64,000 nt of DNA. Source: Novosphingobium sp. RL4 (lineage in GTDB: Bacteria > Pseudomonadota > Alphaproteobacteria > Sphingomonadales > Sphingomonadaceae). Below, piece after piece: positions 17,001 to 26,183 of the stretch. The notes beneath the pieces were generated by a model. The model ran no database searches and was not told where the DNA came from. It saw only the letters and a list, made by a program, of their open reading frames with translations. The stretch spans positions 770,001-834,000 of the forward strand of contig NZ_CP141944.1 in assembly GCF_035658495.1 (NCBI RefSeq). The letters run 5' to 3'. The number at the start of each line of letters is the position of its first letter. Position 1 is the stretch's first letter. The translations under genes were made by a program, and so were the position numbers.

Positions 17001-17699
17001 ATGATCGAAGTTCGTCCCTTCGCCAGCCTCGGCGCCGCCGATCATGGCTGGCTCGATGCCCATCACCATTTTTCCTTCGCCGATTACCACGATCCGGCCC
17101 GCACCAACTGGGGGCGCCTGAGGGTCTGGAACGACGATACCATTGGCCCGCGTTCGGGTTTCCCGCCGCACCCGCACCGCGACATGGAAATCATCACTTA
17201 TGTCCGTACCGGGGCGATCACGCATCAGGACAGCCTTGGCAACAAGGGCCGCACCGGCGCCGGTGACGTCCAGGTGATGAGCGCGGGGACCGGCATCGTC
17301 CATTCCGAGTTCAATCTCGAGGACGAGGCGACCACCCTGTTCCAGATCTGGATCCTGCCGGACCAGCGGGGCGAGGCTCCGGGCTGGGGGGCGCGGCCGT
17401 TCCCGAAGGACGATCGCACCGGTCGCTTCGTGACTCTCGCCAGCGGCGTCGCCGGGGATGAGGACGCGCTGCCGATCCGAGCCGATGCCCGCGTGCTGGG
17501 TGCCACCGTCAAGGCGGGCGACACCGTCACTTACGAAACCGGGCGCGGGCGCCATGCCTATCTGGTTTCCGCGAAGGGCCGCATCCTGGTGGGCGATGTC
17601 GAAGCGCAGCCGCGCGACGGCGTGGCGATCACCGGGCTCGATACCATCACCGTCACCGCCATCGAGGATGCCGAGCTCGTCCTGGTTGACGCGGCCTGA
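17001..17699 (+). CDS. Pirin family protein
   Basis: Pirins are bicupin proteins; bacterial members such as YhhW act as quercetin dioxygenases. The 232-residue protein has the cupin metal site in FPPHPHRDMEIITYVRTG (His, His and later His/Glu; HIVHSEFN-type segment as GTGIVHSEFNLED) at about residues 54-120. GGAGG sits upstream of ATG 17001. It probably shares a transcript with the nitroreductase 46 bases downstream. Possible control by the divergent LysR protein is inferred. Confidence 0.9.
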   Translation: MIEVRPFASLGAADHGWLDAHHHFSFADYHDPARTNWGRLRVWNDDTIGPRSGFPPHPHRDMEIITYVRTGAITHQDSLGNKGRTGAGDVQVMSAGTGIVHSEFNLEDEATTLFQIWILPDQRGEAPGWGARPFPKDDRTGRFVTLASGVAGDEDALPIRADARVLGATVKAGDTVTYETGRGRHAYLVSAKGRILVGDVEAQPRDGVAITGLDTITVTAIEDAELVLVDAA

Positions 17700-17744
17700 A
17701 TCTCCCTTTCTCTCCCAACATTCTCATCAACCAAGGAAATCGAC

Positions 17745-18323
17745 ATGACCGGACGTACTGCCCATCCCAAGGTCGAGAAGCTGATCGTCAACCGCTGGTC
17801 GCCGCGCGCCTTCGATGGCAGCGAGATTTCGCAGGAAGACCTCGACGTGATCTTCGAGGCTGCCGGCTGGGCGCCTTCGGCCTACAACGTGCAGCCCTGG
17901 ACCTTCCTCTATGCGAAGAAGGGCGATGCCAACTGGGACCTGCTGCTTTCGCAGCTGATCGAGTTCAACCAGGGCTGGGCCAAGGACGCCTCGGCGCTCG
18001 TCTATGTCGTGTCCGATAGCCAGATGCGCTCGGACAAGGGCAATTCGGACAATCACAGCCACAGCTTCGATGCCGGTGCGGCATGGGCGCTGGCGGCGCT
18101 CCAGGCGCAGGCGCTGGGCTACCATACGCATGGCATGACCGGGCTGAAGTTCGGCGAGGCCGAGCAGGCGCTTGGCATTCCTGCCGATCACCGCCTTGAA
18201 GCGGCCTTCGCCATCGGCCGGATCGGCGACAAGAGCCAGCTTCCCGAATTCCTTCAGGAACGCGAAGTGGCCTCGGGCCGCAAGCCGGTGGCCGAGATCG
18301 CCCGGGCCGGCAAGTTCGCCTGA
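17745..18323 (+). CDS. Nitroreductase family protein
   Basis: The 192-residue flavoprotein-like product shows the N-terminal NRWSPRAFDGSEISQEDLDV, where the Arg-Ser and Arg residues bind FMN phosphate, followed by AAGWAPSAYNVQPWTFLYA. The later GAAWALAALQAQALGYHTHGMTG and FAIGRIGD segments are also typical. It is likely an NAD(P)H-dependent oxidoreductase of unknown substrate. AAGGAA precedes the start. Pirin and nitroreductase genes are often paired. Confidence 0.9.
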   Translation: MTGRTAHPKVEKLIVNRWSPRAFDGSEISQEDLDVIFEAAGWAPSAYNVQPWTFLYAKKGDANWDLLLSQLIEFNQGWAKDASALVYVVSDSQMRSDKGNSDNHSHSFDAGAAWALAALQAQALGYHTHGMTGLKFGEAEQALGIPADHRLEAAFAIGRIGDKSQLPEFLQEREVASGRKPVAEIARAGKFA

Positions 18324-18333
18324 ACCCTATAAG

Positions 18334-18368
18334 CGTCCCGGACACTTCCCCCTCCTGTCGCCGGGACG
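18334..18368 (+). terminator. Hairpin after the nitroreductase gene
   Basis: CGTCCCGG pairs with CCGGGACG across a 19-base loop, just upstream of a better terminator. Confidence 0.35.
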
Positions 18369-18376
18369 CCCAACGG

Positions 18377-18414
18377 GCCCGGTCCGCCTTTCCCTCGGGC
18401 GGACCGGGCTTTTT
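18377..18414 (+). terminator. Rho-independent terminator
   Basis: GCCCGGTCCGCC pairs with the GGCGGACCGGGC arm and is followed by five T residues. Confidence 0.88.
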
Positions 18415-18431
18415 CATGTGGCGAAGGTGCT

Positions 18432-18782
18432 TCAGAACTTCTTCTTCAGGCCCACCATCAGCCGGTTGCTGACCGTGCCGTTGGGAAAGACCTGGGCTTC
18501 CAGATGCACATCGGCGCTGGTGGTCTCATCCAGCTTCATCTCCAGCCGGGGCGGACCTTCGGGAATGTCGTAGCCTTCGGGGAGCGGGCGTAGCCGTTCC
18601 CGCTCCGGGTCTGGCGCGCAGACCACGATCTCTCCCGAGCGCGCTTCGGGGCAGCGCGGGCGCACGGCGCTGAACCGGGCATCCGGCGGGGCGCGCAGCT
18701 GCCTGAGGTCGAAGGCGTCGATCGTCTGCTCGGCAGCGGGGACAGCAGGTGCGGCGTCGATCGCGGGCATGGGGCGCTCCAT
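18432..18782 (-). CDS. Hypothetical protein, possibly exported
   Basis: I do not recognise this protein of about 116 residues. The C-terminal part is coherent: PRCPEARSGEIVVCAPDPERERLRPLPEGYDIPEGPPRLEM in 20-residue pieces resembles short cysteine-containing secreted proteins common in sphingomonads, then VFPNGTVSNRLMVGLKKKF. The start is uncertain; ATG 18782 is used, and ATG 18830 would add 16 residues. No clear signal peptide is seen with either start. Confidence 0.5.
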   Translation of the reverse strand: MERPMPAIDAAPAVPAAEQTIDAFDLRQLRAPPDARFSAVRPRCPEARSGEIVVCAPDPERERLRPLPEGYDIPEGPPRLEMKLDETTSADVHLEAQVFPNGTVSNRLMVGLKKKF

Positions 18783-18971
18783 CGGGAGAGCGCAGGCAAA
18801 CACGCGATCGTGGCCTATTTGCGGCAGCATGGCGCGGCGAGGATGACGAAGCCCGTCACACACCGGCTTTCCGGTGCCCAAGCACGACTCGCCTCGCCAT
18901 GGCCGGACGACTCGTCCATAGGCCGCCCGTTCGCACTGTAATGGAGAGCGGGGCCGGTGGCGGCGGGATTG

Positions 18972-19634
18972 ATGACGATATTGCGCGGCGGCTTGGCGCG
19001 CGGCGGGCTGGGGCGCCTCGGCTGGATGCGCGGGGCTTTCGGCGGCATGTTGGGAATCGCCATTGCCGGCGGTGTCACCTGGCTGCTGCAGAGTTCGGAA
19101 CTGGCGGCGCTGCCGTTCCTCGTCGCGCCGCTCGGCGCCTCGACCGTGCTCGTGTTCTGCGTTCCCGCCAGCCCGCTGGCGCAGCCGTGGTCCGTGATCG
19201 GCGGCAATCTCATTTCCGCGATGGTCGGGCTGGCGGTGGGCCACCTGCTGGGCGATCCGTGGCTGGCAGGCGCGGTTGCGGTGGGGCTGGCGATCGCGGC
19301 CATGTCGCTCACCCGCAGCCTGCACCCTCCGGGCGGCGCCTGCGCGCTGCTCTATGCGCTGGGGGCCACGGGCAGCCAGGCCTGGGGCATCAGCTATCTC
19401 GTTCCGCTGGCGCTCAATGTCGTGATTCTCAGCCAGTTCGGGTGGATATACAACAACCTCACCGGCCACCCCTGGCCGCACCGCGCGCCGAAAGTGCAGC
19501 ACAAGGCGCCCGATCCCTATACGCGCGCGGATATCGAGGCGCTGCTGGCCGAGTGGGACGAAGTGCTCGACGTCGAGGTGGACGATCTCGACGCTTTCGT
19601 TCAGGCGCTTCTGCAGCGCGGCAGGCGCGCCTGA
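18972..19634 (+). CDS. HPP family membrane protein
   Basis: The 220-residue protein has about four membrane helices and the defining motif SLHPPGGACALLYALG (about residues 117-132). Related proteins are linked to nitrite or anion transport across membranes, though this one is uncharacterised. The C-terminus is a soluble acidic tail (YTRADIEALLAEWDEVLDVE). GTG at 18957 is an alternative start. It is convergent with rarD. Confidence 0.85.
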   Translation: MTILRGGLARGGLGRLGWMRGAFGGMLGIAIAGGVTWLLQSSELAALPFLVAPLGASTVLVFCVPASPLAQPWSVIGGNLISAMVGLAVGHLLGDPWLAGAVAVGLAIAAMSLTRSLHPPGGACALLYALGATGSQAWGISYLVPLALNVVILSQFGWIYNNLTGHPWPHRAPKVQHKAPDPYTRADIEALLAEWDEVLDVEVDDLDAFVQALLQRGRRA

Positions 19635-19644
19635 CGGCAGCGGT

Positions 19645-20553
19645 TCAGGCTGCGGCGACCTTGCGCTTGCGCGAAAGCAGGTCCCAGCAGAACACGGCGA
19701 TGGCGGTCCAGATGAACAGGAAGCAGTAGACCTGCACCCGCTTGAGCGGCTCGCCGAAGGCGAAGAGGCCGAGCAGGAACACGCCCGTGGGCGTCACGAA
19801 CTGGATGAAGCCGAGCACCGAGAAATCCAGCCGCCGCGCCGCGCTTGCAAAAAGCAGCAGCGGAACGCCGGTAACGATCCCTGCGCAGGCGAGCAGGATG
19901 CTGGTGGTCGGCGCCTGTCCCATGGCGAGCCCGGCCGGGCTTGCCGCCTGCCAGCCCAGCATCCCCAGCGCCGGCACCAGCAGCACCAGCGTTTCCACGG
20001 TGAGGCCCGGCAGGGCTTCGACCGGTGCCAGCTTGCGCACGAGGCCATAGCCCGCGAAGCTCAGCGCGAGGCTGAGGCTGATCCACAGCGTGTCGATCGC
20101 GCCCCAGGCCAGCATGGCAACGCCGACCCCGGCCAGGATCACCGCCAGCCATTGCAGCCGCGTCAGCCGCTCGCGCAGGAAGATCGTGCCGGCCAGCACG
20201 TTCACCAGCGGATTGATGTAGTAGCCGAGGCTGGCGGCCAGCACGTGGCCTTCGAGCACGGCGATCACGTAGACCAGCCAGTTGGTGCCGATCAGCAGCC
20301 CGCTCAGCGCCAGCGCGCCCAGGATGCGCGGATTGCCGAGTGCGGCGCGCAATTGCGGCCCCTGGCGCAGCACCGCGACCATGATGAGGCAGAACGGCAG
20401 GGTGAACAGCAGCCGCCAGGCCACGACCTCGAACGGGGCCACCGTATGCAGCGCCGCGAAGTAGAGCGGGAACAGGCACCAGATGAAATAGGCGCCCAAT
20501 GCCTGCAGGAGTCCGCCCGACTGGCGGCCGGGGTTCTGGGAGACGTGTCGCAT
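19645..20553 (-). CDS. rarD: RarD-type EamA transporter
   Basis: RarD proteins are ten-helix members of the drug/metabolite transporter superfamily. The 302-residue protein shows the RarD-like start GAYFIWCLFPLYFAALHTVA, then EVVAWRLLFTLPFCL and GYYINPLVNVLAGTIFLRERL (about residues 116-136). ATG 20553 is preferred over an earlier in-frame ATG because a GAAGG site lies just before it and the N-terminus then fits the family. The transported compound is unknown. Confidence 0.87.
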   Translation of the reverse strand: MRHVSQNPGRQSGGLLQALGAYFIWCLFPLYFAALHTVAPFEVVAWRLLFTLPFCLIMVAVLRQGPQLRAALGNPRILGALALSGLLIGTNWLVYVIAVLEGHVLAASLGYYINPLVNVLAGTIFLRERLTRLQWLAVILAGVGVAMLAWGAIDTLWISLSLALSFAGYGLVRKLAPVEALPGLTVETLVLLVPALGMLGWQAASPAGLAMGQAPTTSILLACAGIVTGVPLLLFASAARRLDFSVLGFIQFVTPTGVFLLGLFAFGEPLKRVQVYCFLFIWTAIAVFCWDLLSRKRKVAAA

Positions 20554-20757
20554 GGGAAACCTTCGCTTGGTGGCCGGTCGCGATAAGTGCCGGAATGCCT
20601 TGCGGCAAGCGGTTCGTCGCAACACGTCCCTCGCCTCGTCGATATCGCGAATTCTGACAGCCGCGTTGCGCTTCGTTCAGCTTGGGTGCCTTAAAGATGA
20701 ATGCATACAGCGGATCGAGGCCAACAAGCCCCTCCCGCAATGACGAGGAGATTCGAA

Positions 20758-21180
20758 ATGAACGCATTCTTCAAGGCCGCCGCTCTCGCCGCCGCCTCTG
20801 TCAGCCTGGCCACCGCGATGCCCGCTTCGGCCGCGACCAGCTTCGGCCCCGCCAGCTTCCAGGCTCCCGGCGAGCAGACTTACGAACATGGCCGCCAGCG
20901 CTACTCGCGCGAGGATTATCGTCGCGGCTACGGCAGCCGGGACCGCTACTACCGCGACAATCGCGGTTATCGCGGGGACACCTGGCGCGGTCGCGACGGT
21001 CGCGACTACTGCCGTCGCTCCAATGGCACCACCGGCCTGCTGGTAGGCGGTGCGGCGGGCGCCCTGCTGGGCCGCGAGATCGACAGCCGCGGTGATCGCA
21101 CCACCGGCACCTTGCTGGGTGCGGTCGGCGGTGCCCTGCTGGGCCGCGAGGTCGACCGTGGCGGCTCGCGCTGCCGCTAA
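20758..21180 (+). CDS. Exported glycine-zipper 2TM-domain protein
   Basis: The 140-residue product has a signal peptide (MNAFFKAAALAAASVSLATA, cleavage near ASAA), then an Arg/Tyr/Asp-rich section (residues about 45-85) and two glycine-zipper hairpins (GLLVGGAAGALLGREIDSRG and GTLLGAVGGALLGREVDRGG). Such domains (RcnB/17 kDa antigen-like) insert into or span the outer membrane or periplasm. GAGGAG lies before the ATG at 20758. Confidence 0.82.
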   Translation: MNAFFKAAALAAASVSLATAMPASAATSFGPASFQAPGEQTYEHGRQRYSREDYRRGYGSRDRYYRDNRGYRGDTWRGRDGRDYCRRSNGTTGLLVGGAAGALLGREIDSRGDRTTGTLLGAVGGALLGREVDRGGSRCR

Positions 21181-21506
21181 GCCACCCGAATACTGACTGG
21201 CTTCCCCCGCGAGGACGGCGACTGGCGGGGGGAGACCTCCCGGGCTCCATTTGGTTGGGGGCGGGTGGGAGAGGGCGTCCGTGGCCTTTCGGCTGCGGGC
21301 GCCCTCGACCTGTTCACGCCGCATGGTTTCCGCGCCTTTCCATGGGTTGGCGAAGCCGGTGGCGGGCATCCCGAATTGGGACGCGGCCGCGATCGGACGG
21401 CGCGGCCCCTTGTCTTCGCGCCAATTGCCGGGAAGGCTGGGCGGCAGATATTCATGCCGCAGTGCCGCTCGCAAGATCCTGGCCCCGGCGGGAAAAGGAC
21501 GCGACG
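21181..21506. other. 326-base stretch without a convincing gene
   Basis: This gap holds several short G-rich inverted repeats, for example GAGGGCG/CGCCCTC across 21273-21307. Reading frames on both strands through it are open but have no protein-like composition. The central part (about 21320-21420) looks like it could be a dispersed intergenic repeat; only a genome comparison could show this. Confidence 0.4.
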
Positions 21507-22238
21507 ATGAAGGCCAGACATCCCTCCATGGGCCGCACTTCTCTCCTGCTCGCCGGCATGGGCGCCGCGCTGCTGCTGGCGGGCTGCGATTCGCACGAGA
21601 AGAAGCCGGTGGACGAGGCAAGCGATCCCGCGCTGGCGGGCGGGCTGGGGGACCGGATCGTCGTCGATCCCGAGATGACCGGCGGCAGGAACCCGGCACC
21701 GGCTGCGAGCGGGAACGGCATCGTTCTGCCCGCCGCCGCCCGCTCTCCCGAGGCTGTCGCCGCTGCGAAGAAGGCCGCGGCCGAAGCGGCCGGCGGCGCG
21801 CTGGGCGCGGCCCCGGCACCGCAGAAGGGCTCGGCATCCCCGCTGGCCGAAGGCGCGGCGAGCGCGGCGCGGGTCACGCAGGCTAGCCGCGCCGCGAAGA
21901 CCGACTGCGCGGGCAAGGTCCGCTATTCCGACAGCTGGGCCACGAAGCTGCCCGCCGCGCTTCCGGTCTATCCCCGCGGCGCGGTGCAGGAAGCGGCCGG
22001 AACCGACGCGGAAGGCTGCGCCCTGCGGGTGGTCAACTACGGCACCGCCGTCAGCCCCGCAGACGTGATCTCGTTCTATTACGCGATGGCGCAGAAGGGC
22101 GGATACAGCGCGGAATACCGGGTCGACGGGGCCGATCACGCGATCGGCGGCCGCAAGGGCGCGCTGGCCTATGTGGTATATGCCCGCAAGCTGGCGAACG
22201 GCGTGACGGAAGTGGACCTGGTGACCTCGGGCCAGTGA
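21507..22238 (+). CDS. Putative lipoprotein
   Basis: The 243-residue product has a lipoprotein signal (MGRTSLLLAGMGAALLLAGC; lipobox Cys about residue 27), then an Ala/Pro-rich spacer of about 90 residues. A conserved-looking C-terminal domain follows (WATKLPAALPVYPRGAVQEA, then VNYGTAVSPADVISFYYAMA). AAAGGA lies before the ATG at 21507. It is probably anchored in the outer membrane. Function is unknown; the C-terminal domain resembles small uncharacterised lipoproteins with a FYYxxA motif. Confidence 0.75.
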   Translation: MKARHPSMGRTSLLLAGMGAALLLAGCDSHEKKPVDEASDPALAGGLGDRIVVDPEMTGGRNPAPAASGNGIVLPAAARSPEAVAAAKKAAAEAAGGALGAAPAPQKGSASPLAEGAASAARVTQASRAAKTDCAGKVRYSDSWATKLPAALPVYPRGAVQEAAGTDAEGCALRVVNYGTAVSPADVISFYYAMAQKGGYSAEYRVDGADHAIGGRKGALAYVVYARKLANGVTEVDLVTSGQ

Positions 22239-22242
22239 GGCC

Positions 22243-23769
22243 CTATTTCAGGCCCACGCCGATCACCGCGCGCGGCTGTTCCATCTCGCCCGAGGCGACC
22301 GGATAGGCGCAGTAATCCGCCGCATAATAGCCCGAGGGACGGTGATTGCCCGAAAGGCCGATGCCGCCCATCGGTGCGGCGTGGCTGGGGCCGGTGGTCG
22401 TGCGGTTCCAGTTGACGATGCCCGCCCGCACGTTCGCCCAGAAGCGGTTGTAGTCCTGCGGGCTGCCGCCGACGAGCGATGCGGCAAGGCCGAAGCGGGT
22501 ATTGTTGGCCTCGGCGATCGCCTCGTCGAAATCGTCCACGCGGATCACCTGGAGGATCGGCCCGAACAGTTCCACGTCGGGGCGGTCCTTCATCGCGGTG
22601 GTGTCGATGATGGCGGGGCTGAGGAAGGGCAGCGCGTCGTCCGGGCGGACAAGATGCTTGATCGCCTTGCCGCCGTTGCTCAGCAGATAGAGGAAGCTTT
22701 CTGTCAGCCCGTCCGCCGCCATGTTGTCGATCATCGGGCCCATGAAGGGTGCCGGTTCGTCGAACGGGGCGCCGACGATGAGCCGGTCGGCCAGCGCCTT
22801 CACTTCGGCGATCGCGGCGTCGTAGATCGCGCCCTTCACGATCAGCCGCCGCGCGGCGGTGCAGCGCTGCCCCGCGCCCGCGAAAGCCGACTGGACGATG
22901 AGCGCGGCGGCATCGGTCAGCTTGGGGGTGTCCCACAGGACGATCGGATTGTTGCCGCCCATTTCCAGCGCGACTAGCTTGTCCGGACGGGCGGCGAGGC
23001 GGCGGTTGATCGAGATGCCGGTATTGGCCGAGCCGGTGAACAGCACCCCGTCCACCCCGCCATGCGCCACGAAGTCCTGCCCTTCGAGCGGGCCGCCCAC
23101 CGCAAGCTGCATGACCGAGGCGGAAATCCCGGCGCGGTGGAAGCAGCGCGCCAGCATTTCCCCGGTGGCGGGGGCTTTCTCGCTCGGCTTGAAGATCACC
23201 GCGTTGCCCGCGATCAGGGCGGGCACGATGTGGGCATTGGGCAAGTGGGCCGGGAGATTGTACGGTCCCAGCACGACGAGCACGCCGTGCGGCTTGTGGC
23301 GGACCGCCATGGTGCCCTGGAGCGCGGAGTCCAGCTTGCGCTGGCTGGTACGCTCGGCATAGGCGCGGATCGAGACTTCGACCTTGGCGATCACGTTCTC
23401 GACTTCGGCGCGGGCCTCCCACAGCGGCTTGCCCACTTCGCGGGCGATCGTGACGGCCAGCCGGTCGGCATCCTTGCGCACCTCGTTGGCGAAGCGGCGC
23501 AGCAGTTCGATGCGGGTGGCCAGCGGCAGCGCGGCCCAGTTCGGCCAGGCCCGCCGCGCGCGGTCCACCACCTCGTCCACGTTGCAGGGCTTGCCCCGCC
23601 AGATTTCCGCGCCGGTAGCCGGTTCGTGGGAAACGATGTCCGCATTGTTCACGGTTTCGGTGGTTTCCTGATCTCTGGTGGCATCCTGCGCCGGCCTCGT
23701 GGCTGTACCGCCCATGACTTTGGCTGATCCGTTGGCTTGGGTAACTCGCTGCAGCACATGCTCTTGCAC
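22243..23769 (-). CDS. astD: Aldehyde dehydrogenase, succinylglutamate-semialdehyde type
   Basis: AstD oxidises N-succinylglutamate semialdehyde in arginine catabolism. The protein shows the substrate-family NIVSHEPATGAEIWRG-like start, PYNLPAHLPNAHIVPAL (about residues 168-184), the Glu in ALEMGGNNP (about 265) and the catalytic Cys in GAGQRCTAARRL (about 299). The 508-residue reading has an N-terminal extension; GTG 23652 (VNNADIVSHEP) would give the usual length, and ATG 23715 is a third option. No other ast gene is adjacent, so the pathway assignment rests on sequence likeness alone. Confidence 0.82.
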   Translation of the reverse strand: MQEHVLQRVTQANGSAKVMGGTATRPAQDATRDQETTETVNNADIVSHEPATGAEIWRGKPCNVDEVVDRARRAWPNWAALPLATRIELLRRFANEVRKDADRLAVTIAREVGKPLWEARAEVENVIAKVEVSIRAYAERTSQRKLDSALQGTMAVRHKPHGVLVVLGPYNLPAHLPNAHIVPALIAGNAVIFKPSEKAPATGEMLARCFHRAGISASVMQLAVGGPLEGQDFVAHGGVDGVLFTGSANTGISINRRLAARPDKLVALEMGGNNPIVLWDTPKLTDAAALIVQSAFAGAGQRCTAARRLIVKGAIYDAAIAEVKALADRLIVGAPFDEPAPFMGPMIDNMAADGLTESFLYLLSNGGKAIKHLVRPDDALPFLSPAIIDTTAMKDRPDVELFGPILQVIRVDDFDEAIAEANNTRFGLAASLVGGSPQDYNRFWANVRAGIVNWNRTTTGPSHAAPMGGIGLSGNHRPSGYYAADYCAYPVASGEMEQPRAVIGVGLK

Positions 23770-23814
23770 AAGTTCCCTACCGGGAAGCTAACAGGACCTG
23801 TAATCCTTTGTCGC

Positions 23815-25260
23815 TCAGGCGGGGAAGGGGTGGCCGGCGGGGGCGGGCGCCGGGCCGAGCTGGCGGCCCAGCTCCCGGATTTCTTCCACTTTCCCGTGAA
23901 GCGCGGACCAGTCGTCATGCTGGTCGATTTCCGCCCAGATGCGTTCCACCTCGTCGATCAGGATGCCGGGCGGGGCCTTGCGCTTCCAGAAGGGATCGTC
24001 CGCCGTCGCGGCGGGGCGATAATTGTGCATGAGCTGGCCGAACAGGTCGTTCCCGCCGTCACGCCCGCCGCGATGGCGGAAGAAGAACTGCTCCGGCGCC
24101 TCGCCGGTGGCGACCATGGCCTGCTCGGCCGCCTGGATCAGCGCGGCATCGTCCTTCACCCCCTGCGGCACCACGCCGAGACGCCAGGCGAACCGGCGGC
24201 TCATCGCTTCCTGGTAGAGGGGTGCGAAACGGTCCAGCGCGGCCACCAGCGGGGCGGTTCCCACCAGCAGGCGCAGCGCCATGGCGAGCTGGCCGCAGTT
24301 CCACAGCACCGCTTCCGGCTGGCGGCCGAAGGCATAGAGGCCGGTGCGGTCGAAATAGGCGGCGGTGAAGCGCGGGTCCCAATGCGGGAGCCAGCGCCAG
24401 GGGCCATAATCGAAACTCTCGCCCGAGATGTTCATGTTGTCGGTATTGAGCACGCCGTGGACGAAGCCCGCGACCATCCAGCTCGCGGCGAGGTCCGCCA
24501 TGCGCTCCACCACCTGGTGCAGCAGGATCACCGCGGGCTGCTCGCGCCCGGGCGCGTCCTCTGGCGGCGGGCCGCCGGGGAAGGTTTCCAGGCAATAGGC
24601 GACGAGCGCGGCCATGTGGTCGCGTTCTTCCAGTGCCAGCAGGCGCTGGAAGGTGCCGATGCGGATATGGCCCTGGCTGAGCCGCACCATGACCGCCGAA
24701 CGGGTGGGCGAGGGTTCGTCGCCGCGCCAGAGTTCCTCGCCGGTCTCGATCACCGAGAAGGTCTTGCTGGTATGGACGCCCAGCGCCTCCAGCATTTCGG
24801 TGGCGAGGATTTCGCGCACCGCGCCCTTCAGCGTCAGCCTTCCGTCGCCTTCGCGGCTGTAGGGGGTCTGGCCCGATCCCTTGGTGCCGAGGTCGAGCAC
24901 GCGGCCGGTTCCGTTTCCGGCCCCGTCGAGCAACTGGGCGAAGAGAAAGCCCCGCCCATCGCCGATGTCGGGATTGTAAACGCGGAACTGGTGGCCGTGA
25001 TAGCGCAGCGCCAGCGGCTGCGGGAGATTGCCGGGCAGCGGTTCGAAGCGGCCGAAATGCGCGGTCCAGCCGGCATCGTCCAGCCCGTCCAGCCCGACTG
25101 CCCGCGCCCACCGGTCATTTCGGAAGCGCAGGGTATGGGCCGGAAACGCCGCGGCGCTCACGGGACTGGCGATCCAGTCGGAAATCGCCTCGATACGCGG
25201 GGCAGGACGATAGGCACTTGCTTGCGGTTCGCTTCGCATCAGGCGATAGTGGCGATGCAA
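23815..25260 (-). CDS. selO: Protein adenylyltransferase SelO (YdiU family)
   Basis: SelO is a pseudokinase-fold enzyme that transfers AMP to proteins. The 481-residue protein shows YHGHQFRVYNPDIGDGRG, DLGTKGSGQTPYSREGDGRL (nucleotide-binding Lys and Arg region, about residues 124-143) and the catalytic-loop HGVLNTDNMNISGESFDYGP (about residues 269-288). All key segments are present. ATG 25239 (MRSEPQ) is a possible start seven codons later. It is divergent from the hydrolase gene. Confidence 0.93.
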   Translation of the reverse strand: MHRHYRLMRSEPQASAYRPAPRIEAISDWIASPVSAAAFPAHTLRFRNDRWARAVGLDGLDDAGWTAHFGRFEPLPGNLPQPLALRYHGHQFRVYNPDIGDGRGFLFAQLLDGAGNGTGRVLDLGTKGSGQTPYSREGDGRLTLKGAVREILATEMLEALGVHTSKTFSVIETGEELWRGDEPSPTRSAVMVRLSQGHIRIGTFQRLLALEERDHMAALVAYCLETFPGGPPPEDAPGREQPAVILLHQVVERMADLAASWMVAGFVHGVLNTDNMNISGESFDYGPWRWLPHWDPRFTAAYFDRTGLYAFGRQPEAVLWNCGQLAMALRLLVGTAPLVAALDRFAPLYQEAMSRRFAWRLGVVPQGVKDDAALIQAAEQAMVATGEAPEQFFFRHRGGRDGGNDLFGQLMHNYRPAATADDPFWKRKAPPGILIDEVERIWAEIDQHDDWSALHGKVEEIRELGRQLGPAPAPAGHPFPA

Positions 25261-25304
25261 GGCCGGTCTAGCAAGGCGGGCGAACAGGAGGTCGCAGCTT
25301 CGGC

Positions 25305-26165
25305 ATGACGGGTTATGAGGATCGGTTCTGGTCGAGCCGCGATGGTCTGAAGCTGCATTTTCGCGATTATCCGGGCGAATCCGAAGGAAAACCGCCGATC
25401 GTCTGTCTCCACGGCCTTACCCGCAACGCCCGGGACTTTGAGAATGTGGCGCAAGTCCTCTCGCCCCGCTGGCGCGTGATCTGCCCGGACATGCGCGGCC
25501 GGGGCGATAGCGAATATGCCCGCGATTCGGCCACTTACAACCCGCTGCAATATGGCGAGGACCTGCTGGCGCTGCTGGAGCAGGAAGGGATCGACCGTTT
25601 CGTGGCCATCGGCACCTCGCTGGGCGGGTTGATGACGATGGGGCTGGCGACGATGTTTCCCGAACGGATCGTCGCCGCCGTCATCAACGACGTGGGGCCA
25701 TTCCTCGAACCTGCCGGGGTGGAGCGGATCAAGGACTATGTCGGGCAGGGCCGCAGCTATCCCACCTGGGTCCATGCCGCGCGCGCGCTGGAGGACAACC
25801 AGGGCGAAGCTCATCCCGGCCAGCCGCTGGATTTCTGGATCGGGCGCGCCAAGCGGCTGATGACGCTGTCCAATTCGGGGCGCGTGGTCTTCGATTACGA
25901 CATGAAGATCGCAGAACCCTTCCTGGGGTACGACGTGGACGACCAGCCCGATCTCTGGCCGGCATGGGAAGCGCTGGCGGGCCGTCCGGTGCTGGTGCTG
26001 CGCGGCGACCTGTCCGACCTGCTTTCCGCCGCCACGCTGGAAAAGATGCTGCGCCGCCTGCCGGGGACCGAGGCGGTGACGCTGGAAAACGTCGGCCATG
26101 CCCCGACGCTGGACGAGCCGGAGGCGATGGACGCGATCGAGCGGCTGCTCGCCCAGGTTCCCTGA
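25305..26165 (+). CDS. Alpha/beta hydrolase
   Basis: The 286-residue protein has the oxyanion segment VCLHGLTRNARDF, the nucleophile elbow GTSLGGLM (Ser about residue 107), an Asp in LRGDLSDLLS and the catalytic His in NVGHAPTLDEP (about residue 268). This is a complete alpha/beta-hydrolase triad. Substrate is unknown. A glycosyltransferase gene follows after 18 bases in the same direction. Confidence 0.88.
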   Translation: MTGYEDRFWSSRDGLKLHFRDYPGESEGKPPIVCLHGLTRNARDFENVAQVLSPRWRVICPDMRGRGDSEYARDSATYNPLQYGEDLLALLEQEGIDRFVAIGTSLGGLMTMGLATMFPERIVAAVINDVGPFLEPAGVERIKDYVGQGRSYPTWVHAARALEDNQGEAHPGQPLDFWIGRAKRLMTLSNSGRVVFDYDMKIAEPFLGYDVDDQPDLWPAWEALAGRPVLVLRGDLSDLLSAATLEKMLRRLPGTEAVTLENVGHAPTLDEPEAMDAIERLLAQVP

Positions 26166-26183
26166 GCCGGACCGGCATCGGCC

